A stretch of 64,000 nucleotides of DNA, taken from positions 14,967,243-15,031,242 of the forward strand of contig JAHCVI010000001.1 of assembly GCA_019096155.1 (NCBI GenBank), given 5' to 3'. This DNA comes from Staphylotrichum longicolle. Taxonomy: Eukaryota; Ascomycota; Sordariomycetes; Sordariales; Chaetomiaceae. Shown here one piece after another: positions 56,726 to 64,000 of this stretch (positions are counted from its first letter, which is position 1; the number at the start of each line of letters is the position of its first letter). The translations under genes and the position numbers were made by a program. The notes below the pieces were generated by a model, which saw nothing but the letters and a program-made list of their open reading frames with translations, was not told where the DNA came from and searched no databases.

Positions 56726-57979
56726 TTAGTTGGGCAGCTGGACCTGCCACGACGTGTTGTCCTGCAGCTTCAACTTGTTGAGATACAGTGTCAGCGTCAA
56801 GGAGCACTCGGGGGTCTCCCACGTGGCCAGGTTCATCCAGATCACGGCGTTGCACCCCGCAAAGACCGACAGGTTTCCGGGCTGGGTGTGGCAGGTGAGC
56901 TGGCCATCCTGGGCAACGCTGCAGATGACGGGCTGGGACAGACTCGAGCGGGCCTGAGCATCGGTCAGGAAGCTGATGCTGCTGTCCCTCGGGCCCGGCC
57001 ACGTCGCCCAGAGCTTGACGCTGGGGTTGCCGGCCAGGTAGGGCTGTCCGCCGCCCACGTTGAAGACGATGTTGGCGGGGGTGGTGTTGGGCATGTACTC
57101 GACGGTGCCGCGGTTGGGCTCCACGTCGATGAGCTTGCCCTTGTAGTTGCCAGAGCCGATGACGAGCTGGGCAGTCTGGGTGGGTGCGATGACCAGGGAG
57201 GTTGAGGTGACCGTCGTGGTGGTGGTGGTGGGCCGCGTGGTTTGACGGCTGACAGTCACGGTGCTGTACACGTACGCAGTGCTCGTGTCGACGCGCGTGA
57301 CGGTGGACACGGCTGTCGATGGGACGGCGACGCTCACCGTGGCGGGGACAACCGACGTGACAACCGGCGCATCGGCAGTGACGGGCAGCGTGGTGTCGAC
57401 AGCCGTGATGCATGCGCAGGCGGAAGAGTAATCCTCGAGGCTCGGGCAGTTGTAGGCGGTCGGGAACAAAGGAGCAGAAGTGGTGGAAGTGGTCGAGGGC
57501 TCGGCAGGCTCGGAAGACGAAGTGAGAGATGATGTTTTGGGCCCGCAGCGGCCACGCCTCTTCATCTTTGGCGCCAGGGTTACCGGGGCACCCCGCGTCA
57601 CAGTCGAGGTCGCGGTTTCGACGATAGTCGGGGAGTAGATTGTCAACGTCTCAAAGTACTGTGTCGGAATCGTCACCGTCCGGACGGAACTCGAGACCTC
57701 GGTAGTGAGCGAGACGACGATATCGGTGTACGGGACAGTAGCCGTCTCGGTCACAAAGACGACATCGCCGGTGGGTGTCCTAACCCACATTCGTCAATCT
57801 CGAGATACTTCAAACCAGACGAGTGCAACTTACACGGTTGTCGCCACCGGCGATCCAAACATGGACACGCATGCCGAGTACTGCACCACCGGGTTGCTGT
57901 CGACATAGCCGGCGACCTGTTGCAGGCACGGGTTGACCGCGCAGGCCGGGGAATAGGAATTAAAGTTGTGCGATGCCAT
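56726..57979 (-). CDS. Ser/Thr-rich cell-surface-like protein of unknown function
   Basis: Exon 1 57979-57834, intron 57833-57780 (54 nt, GTAAGT donor), exon 2 57779-56726; 399 aa. Order: a Cys-containing N-part (SYSPACAVNPCLQQVAGYVD, SACVSMFGSPVATTV), a very Ser/Thr/Val-rich stalk with a basic break (KMKRRGRCG), a second Cys motif (CPSLEDYSSACACI), more Thr repeats (RPTTTTTTVTSTS), then a globular C-part (GSGNYKGKLIDVEPNRGTVE, VKLWATWPGPRDS). Composition is that of fungal secreted or wall glycoproteins, but no signal peptide is seen after this ATG, so an upstream exon may be missing. No GPI signal is obvious. Confidence 0.7.
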
Positions 57980-58742
57980 GTCGCTTTCAGGGGCAGCAAT
58001 GAGATATCAAAAGAGTGGAACGCGGCCCAAGAACCGCAAACAAAGCTATAAACGAAAAGAGAAGGGGAAAGGAGCAGCGAAGACAAGCAGCGAGGAGGGA
58101 GAGAACAAATAAGTTATCCAACCGAGGTAGCTCCATCGTGCTGGGTGGAATCGTTAGATACATGGAGTCTGTTGAGGCCTCGACCCTTTCAGCGGCCCTC
58201 TCTCCGCTGGAAAATTGCACACTAAGCCCACTTGAGATGGAGAAGTGAATAGTTTCGGGACAAACTCCGTAATGGGGCCCAAACGGCACTGCTTAAAAAC
58301 TAAGTTTGCGCTAGATCGGACAGGGGTTCCCTGAGCCGAAAGCATCAAGCTTTTGATCTTGAGTTTGTTCAGAGCGGTGACCCGCTTTTCGAAATTCCAC
58401 CCTGAATCAACGGCAATCTCGAAAGGCGGCAGCATCGTTCTAGAAGCGGCGTTGCCGGGGTTCTTATAACGATTAAGCACCTAATTTAGGTAGTGGGAGC
58501 CAGTGCCAACGCCGTCGAGGGTGAGGGTTGGACGCCTGCACATGACACTGCATCTTGAAAGGACGACAAAGCACGCAGCGGGTTTGCTGATCAAATGCTA
58601 GATTGGTCCGCAGTCACGAGTAACAACGGTCCGCGGCTCAACGGCCTGAAAATGGTGAGGAGACAAGGCACTCATTGGGCTCCTCGTCAGTTACCAGCTC
58701 GGCTTACACAATGGCAACAATCCCTGTATCCTTACTAGAGAC
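57980..58742. other. intergenic region
   Basis: No supported gene. A minus-strand frame (58137 down to about 57990) starts with a hydrophobic stretch that could be a missing signal-peptide exon of the Ser/Thr-rich gene, but no good donor was found. Confidence 0.35.
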
Positions 58743-59029
58743 TCAATCGCGACGGACGAGCGCCATGAGGGCCAAAGCCTGTGAGTCCGTAGAACACTCA
58801 TCACAGCATTTGAGGAGAGACTTACCAAGTGCATCACGAGCCACAATGCACCATTCTCAACGCGTGGAGAATAGCATAGAGACTGCAGGCGTTGTTGATA
58901 GTCTGCTTGTACCACACGACGTCCTCATCTTCTCCGATACCAGCTGCCTCGTACGCTGCCTGCCCCGTAGCTTTCCGCCCTTCATAGCCCTCTGTCGTAG
59001 GAGTGACGAGGTTCAGTCGCCTCTTGCAG
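58743..59029 (-). pseudogene. ubiquitin C-terminal hydrolase (peptidase C12) relic
   Basis: On the minus strand one frame reads RLNLVTPTTEGYEGRKATGQ, then GEDEDVVWYKQTINNACSLY and AILHALR. This is the oxyanion-Gln and active-site-Cys block (Q-x5-C) of UCH-family deubiquitinases, with the usual upstream acidic loop. Shortly after, the frame shifts and meets a stop. An intron-like 47-nt segment (58825-58779) follows and the next part ends after VRRD, so the second half of the fold with the catalytic His and Asp is absent. No start exon is evident. Probably a truncated, decayed copy. Confidence 0.5.
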
Positions 59030-59585
59030 GTCGGTTCCCAACCTCAATGGCTTCGGCAGCCATCTGCAATACTGTGGTAGTGGGATGGATTGGCCCCTTC
59101 TCATCAGACCAGGACGTGATTGGGCCGGAAGCTCCCGACTGCCAGGCCAGACTCGGGAAAGAACGCATGTGTGAGATGACTTTTCAGCCGCACAAGGCTT
59201 GCGTTCGGTGCTCTCATCTCCTCCCACCCCCGCCTTTTGAACCTCGATTGCTTGTCCTGACAGCCCGAGCAGCTTGAGCACCAACACCATCGACAACCTG
59301 CCATAACCGTTCGCGTGACTGAATCAGCCGTGATGGATCTGCGCCCTCGTCGCACCAGCCACCGCTATGGATCAAGTGGTGGGTCGCCGCGTTTCTTATT
59401 GTGGGTTGCAATGCAACGCTAACGACCCCCCAGGTCTGGTTGACAATAGCCTTCCCTTCCATGGGCATGATTCCATGAGGCTGCCAGACGATGTATGTTT
59501 GAAGGGGACACCTTGAGACGGAGGAACGCCTGCCTAAGTGCATGGATGGCTAAATTCTCTCTTCTCACAGGTCTTCCTCCCTTTT
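59030..59585. other. intergenic/leader region of the HET gene
   Basis: Contains no accepted gene. A CTTCTCACAG acceptor at 59563-59572 just before the HET start suggests an intron in the 5' leader. Confidence 0.4.
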
Positions 59586-62110
59586 ATGTCCAGCTTCCCA
59601 CAGGCTCCCCAGCTACCGCCTTCCTCAGGAAATGACGAGGCACAAGCCGAGTTGTTGACTGGCCAAGACAGCCGCAACTTGGTCTCTTACGATGAGCTTC
59701 TCGAGAACGACGAGTGGGCAGCCGCTGTCAAGCTCGGCAGATGCCGGGCCTGCAATGATTTCGAGCCCCGCGGGCATCCGCTGACTCGTGCCTTTCGCCT
59801 GCGTGTTGGCGGGGGCCGGAAACTTGTCTCGTTCTTGGAGATCCAGCATTTCCAAATGAGGTTGGAATGGAATCGGAGCAAGGGCAACGGATGCGGCTAC
59901 TGCGATATGCTTGTCCACGCTGTCACGAAAGTTCTCAAGGCAGCCAAAGATGATTCGATGCGCTGCTTGGCCATAGATAGCCTCCTCCTAGTAGAGGGAC
60001 ACCCAGCGCTGCTTTCTCTGGCCCTCTTTCAAGTCACGAAGGAAGGAAAGCGGCAAATTGGTGTCGAGGTGTTTAAACCGCAGGGCGCCGAGGGCAAGCT
60101 CAGGCGGGGCCTGGATACGTTGGGGAAGGCTTGTGAGATTCCGCAAAGCCCTGTCGATGAGAGCTGCTGGCATTTTCTCAAGACATGCTTGGAGAGGTGT
60201 GAAGATGAGCATTGCTGCAGCTGGGGTACCTCATTCTTGCCAACACGGGTTTTGAAGCTCAGACGCGTTCAACGTCTGGGGCCTGGGAGGGACGAAGCGT
60301 TCCGGGTACGGTTGTACGTCAAAGAGGAGGAGGACCCACACCACGGCTTTGAGGCCGGCGACAATGATACCAACGACGAGGACCCCGAAGAAGAGGCTGG
60401 CGAGAGTGACCAGGACGAGGAGAGCCAAACAGAAGACAGGGGCCAGATGCATTGCCGGCGTGAAGGCTATGCCGCCCTGAGCCACCGGTGGCCTGATGAT
60501 GACAATGGGGATCATACCTGGCTCACGACGACAAGAGAGAACATCTCGGACTTCCAGAGAGAGATCCCCTGGAAGGCTTTGCCCGAGACGTTCCAGGATG
60601 CCATCAAGGTCACCCACAGGCTCGGCCTACAATATCTGTGGATCGACTCCCTGTGTATCATTCAACGCGATAAGGACGACTGGAAAAAAGAAGCGCAGAG
60701 CATGGGGGATGTTTATTCGAGGGCCGTCATCACCATTGCTGCTTCTTCGTCGTCTAGCGGAGGCCAGCCTTTTCTGGAGCCCCGCCCGGCCAGCCACAGG
60801 GTTATACCAGTCAAGTGCTACGGTCCCGGCAAAGTGTCTATCGGTAGGCGTTTGGCAGCAAAGCTTGGCCTTGTGAGGACTGACACACTCCTTGCCAAGC
60901 TTACTTCGCGAACATCAAGTGGGGAACAGGCGATTGCTGGATGGGCAAGGGTAGATCTCGCCAACCTTCACTTACCCGGGTCACTGTCCACGCGAGGCTG
61001 GACTTTCCAAGAGAGGATCTTGTCGGGGAGAATCGTGCACTTCACCGAAGAAGGGCTCATCTGGGAATGCATGGAAGAGTTAACACAGGAGGACGGGAGG
61101 CAGCCGCTGTTGAGCTTAATCTCGAGATGGACCGAGTTTCTGCCCGATATCATGGCTCGAAAGCCGCGGACGGGTAAGTCCTGGACACCACTGGATGCAT
61201 TCTCCCTGTCCGCATTTGACACGCTGACCCGCGACCGCCGACCCGGTATACAGACGCGCTCAAGATGCGGAGCAACATCCAGGGATGGTGGCACGAGCTT
61301 CTCATGGAATACACCCGCCGAAGCCTGAAATGCCGCGGCGACGTGCTCTATGCGCTCTCGGGCGTCGCAGAGCGAATGTACCTGTACATCAAAGCTCCCT
61401 ACCTGGCAGGGTTCTGGGGCGACCGCTTCCTCGAGACCCTCGTCTGGACCATCTCCACCTCGGATCCCTCTACAATCCTCCGCCCGTTGCCGAGGGAAGA
61501 CCCGGTCCCCGACATGCCGACTTGGAGCTTCTTCTCCCTCAACCAGCCGATCAACTTTGCCGTGATGGACACCCCGGGCGCCTACAACTGGGCCTGCAAG
61601 TTCTTGAGCTCTGACTTTCGGCCCAACCACGACCTCGCGCGGGAGGACTTCTCCCGGTTGACAGGGCGCAAGATTGTTCTCGAGGGCCCGGCTCTCGAGA
61701 TGCAACTGGTGATCCCAGAACTATGGGAGGCTTTGATCAAGTACCCCAGCATCGGCTCCGTCTCGGCCGATGGCTACACAGGTGTATTCCTCGCGGACGC
61801 CCCCCTCGTCGAAGATGTGGCAGCGGATGGTGCCGGACAGCCGATTCCGACCGTGAGGCGTGTTCGTGAGGGCGACAAGCCAGACAGCTCAACAGGGTAT
61901 CACAACGTCTTGGCTCTGTATATTGGAAGCTGGGCGCCCGCCGAAGGCATACGTTCTCTCGAAGGTCTGGACCACCACTTTACGCTGATATTGGCACCCT
62001 CAACAAGCGTTCCGGGCGCGTATGAGAGGCTGGGAATGACGGACAGCAGGTTTCGTGTGAGGGCGGAGACACTCGCAAAGTTTTGCATCCGGCGAATCGA
62101 AGTCGTTTGA
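59586..62110 (+). CDS. HET-domain (heterokaryon incompatibility) protein
   Basis: Fungal allorecognition-type protein. Exons 59586-61173 and 61254-62110 with an 80-nt intron (GTAAGT, CTGAC), 814 aa. The N-terminal region has CRAC and GCGYCDML cysteine pairs often placed before the HET domain, then an acidic linker (NDEDPEEEAGESDQDEESQT). The HET domain begins near residue 295 (YAALSHRWPDD) and carries PWKALPETFQDAI, LGLQYLWIDSLCIIQRDKDD and YSRAVITIAAS, then the GWTFQERILSGRIVHF block. The C-terminal part is variable in this family. The ATG is preceded by a likely 5'-UTR splice acceptor; the frame is open upstream without another ATG. Confidence 0.92.
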
Positions 62111-62330
62111 TGGATCATGTTGTTACAGACGACCCTCGCTTACAGCAAAGTGGACGCCTACACGCCGATGACGACTCCGGGATAAAACATGCGCGTGATT
62201 TAGCTCTCGATATTGGATACATATCAGCCGAATGAACAGTGCTAGAATGTAATCTATACATGCCACCTTCGACGCCCGCCACTCTCTCCCTGACACCCGG
62301 GCCTCGCTCCACCTCTTTCAACCATCCCAA
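62111..62330. other. intergenic region between convergent genes
   Basis: 220 bp, no feature. Confidence 0.5.
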
Positions 62331-63501
62331 TCACCGTGCCAGCCGACGCCACACCCTGGGGATAAAGACCTCGTCATCCGCCCAGTCCTCATCCCCGTCC
62401 TCGCGCGTCCACCACGGAACCGGGATGCTCGCCTCAACCTCGTAGGCCCTCTCCCACGCAGCCCGGGCCTCCGCTCTCTCCGCCGCCCGCGCAGCAGCCA
62501 TCTCGGCCCTCTACGTCGCCTCGGCCATCTCCGCGTCCCAGTGCAGGAGGACTGCCCCTCTGGCTGCCCGCACGTGCCACGTCTCCACCAACTTCTCGGC
62601 CAAGTCCTCGGTCCGCTCGTCGGGCACCCCGGCGGCCCGCCAGACGGGGGTGCGGAAGGCAGCGCGGGTTTGGGCCGGATCCAAGTCCTCTGGTGTCGTC
62701 GGGGGGGTGCTGGGGGGAGAGGAAAGACCGACCGCGGGAGAACCGGTTGGGGAGGGGGAAGGGACCAAGGAAGGAGAAGAGGCGGACGAAGACGCCGGCG
62801 CCGGGTTGGTGGAGGGGCCGCCGGTCGCCGTGGTCGTGCTGGCGGAGGCGAGGGCGGCCTGGCGGTGGACCTGGGCGAGGAAGAGTCCGCAGGTCTCGGC
62901 TGCCGAGTCCGTTCTGGAGCCGTTGGCGGTCGCGAAGGAGCGCGTGGTGGTGATCCCGGTGGTGGGCTGAGCGGCTGGACCGAGAGCGCGAGCAGGAGCA
63001 GCCGTCGCGCGGACGACCTTGTTCTTGCGGGCGGACGCCCAGACCTGCGCGAGGAATCCGCTGCGGATTTGGCTGGCCGCTTCGGAAACCTGCTGCTGGG
63101 AGGGACGCACAAAGTCTGGGACGCCCACAGTCTGGGACGCTCACCGCTGGCGCCTGCTCCTGCGGCTGCTGCCCGGCCAGCCACCGCTCAATTTCCCCAA
63201 AGTCCGAGACGGGCGCAAAAGTCGACTGGTGCTGCTGACGCAGCGGCGAGCGGGAGAATTCCTCCTCGGGATCGAAAGAGGCATCCCCCGAAGACGTGAC
63301 CTCCCCCCCGGCACTGCTCTATTCCTCCTCGGCGCTCCCAATGGCGGCGGGAAAGTCACCCACGGGTCTTCCCCACACGCAGCGCTGCAGAGACGACTGC
63401 AGGTGGCTGAGGAACCAGTCGAACTCGGTAATTGCTGCCTCTCGAGCAGCGGACCCAGGGGCAAAGGAGAAGGCCGAACCGGAGCCGGTGTTGGTCGCCA
63501 T
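62331..63501 (-). pseudogene. unrecognised gene with two in-frame TAG codons and one frame shift
   Basis: ATG 63501 (MATNTGSGSAFSFAPGSAAR) leads into a clean frame that meets TAG at about 63319, yet stays protein-like for another 60 codons in the same frame (DASFDPEEEFSRSPLRQQ, FGEIERWLAGQQPQEQ). Near 63125 it shifts one frame inside a short direct repeat (GCGTCCCAGACT) to PDFVRPSQQQVSEAASQIRS and a Ser/Pro/Thr-rich middle. A second TAG at about 62511-62513 interrupts it before RAEMAAARAAERAEARAAWE and the end near 62331. Both TAGs fit CAG>TAG changes, the CpA>TpA direction of RIP. Function unknown. Confidence 0.5.
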
Positions 63502-64000
63502 TTTGATGGGCGACGAGGGCGACGACGTGGAAGGGCTCTGAAGTTTTGATGCCCTTTAATGAATCTGATATCAACGTTGTCAGCACTTGTCCATGATGCA
63601 GATGTGGCAGCCGGCGATGCGCTGAGCAAAATCGGGGCAAAGGACAATGGAAAAGGGGGAGCGGAGGATCGAATGTCGATGTAAATGACAGAAGGGAAGA
63701 CGAGGCAAGCAAGGGGCGCGAATGGTGCAAAACAATGTGATGATGCCAACTTTGACATTGATGTAGCAGGCGACAATGCAGGAAATGACAGTTTGAGAAC
63801 AAGACATAAGAAAACAACATCAGAGGCAAGGAAGCGAAGCACGAGACCAAAGGGAGAGGAAGAAGTAAAATATTGAGGAAGATTGCCTTGACGGGCGACG
63901 CAGCAGAAGGGAGGGACAGCAAAGAGTAAAACAAAACCGTAAAGGGGGTAGCGGCAAGTGAGGATGCAGAGGGAATGACGACTGAGGGAGCAGAGAAGGC
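63502..64000. other. right end of window, no gene supported
   Basis: Purine-rich non-coding DNA upstream of the disrupted minus-strand gene; no feature recognised. Confidence 0.45.

Noticed and set aside
1..64000. A secondary-metabolite cluster (reductase, permease, sulfotransferase, oxygenase)
   Set aside because: No polyketide synthase, peptide synthetase, terpene cyclase or pathway regulator is present, and the candidate tailoring genes are tens of kilobases apart among housekeeping genes.
1..64000. Transposons or RIP-ed AT-rich islands
   Set aside because: No transposase or reverse transcriptase motif, no long terminal or inverted repeats and no extended AT-rich stretch were seen.

Overview
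The window is nuclear DNA of a filamentous ascomycete (Pezizomycotina), most likely a Sordariomycete of the Sordariales/Chaetomiaceae type. The reasons are GC-rich, GC3-biased genes cut by short introns (about 47-210 nt; GT-AG with CTAAC/CTGAC-like branch sites), single genes with their own promoters, a HET-domain gene, a GH131-CBM1 cellulose-degradation gene, a CarT/CAO-2-type carotenoid oxygenase and an ACH1/acu-8 acetyl-CoA hydrolase. There are no operons, rRNA genes, CRISPR arrays or intact transposons.

Layout. 1-8 kb: an extended SDR reductase, a NUDIX protein with a frame break, and a secreted endonuclease/exonuclease/phosphatase fused to a jacalin-like lectin. 8-18.6 kb: a long gene-poor leader, then a Cdc25-type Ras exchange factor (SH3, RasGEFN, RasGEF). 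18.6 kb: an intron-containing tRNA-Ala(UGC). 19.8-27 kb: an 898-aa fungal protein of unknown function, the carotenoid oxygenase, and two unrecognised loci whose start codons overlap head to head. 27.7-36 kb: a ten-exon Dal5-type MFS permease ending tail to tail with a membrane protein, an alkyltransferase-like (ATL) DNA repair protein, a histidine phosphatase with a PCNA-binding (PIP) motif, and an UNC93-like membrane protein. 39-44 kb: acetyl-CoA hydrolase and the GH131-CBM1 gene. 44.6-51.5 kb: a 60-aa Cys-rich ORF, a nucleotidyltransferase-like protein, a sulfotransferase, an epimerase and a type II glycosyltransferase. 52-64 kb: a four-exon 151-aa gene with a polypyrimidine intron, an unknown gene with frame breaks, a SET-domain protein with a signal peptide, a Ser/Thr-rich surface-like protein, a ubiquitin C-terminal hydrolase relic, a HET-domain gene, and a gene interrupted by two in-frame TAG codons.

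Two themes stand out. First, the ATL gene and the PIP-box histidine phosphatase are convergent neighbours, and both look nuclear and linked to DNA transactions; this is the best candidate for undescribed biology here. Second, at least seven otherwise well-preserved genes carry one-base (or hexamer-repeat) frame breaks, mostly in short homopolymers. The GH131 gene alone has about eight. Either the assembly has homopolymer errors here, or several genes are very recent pseudogenes. All domain calls are from reading motifs by eye; no database search was run.
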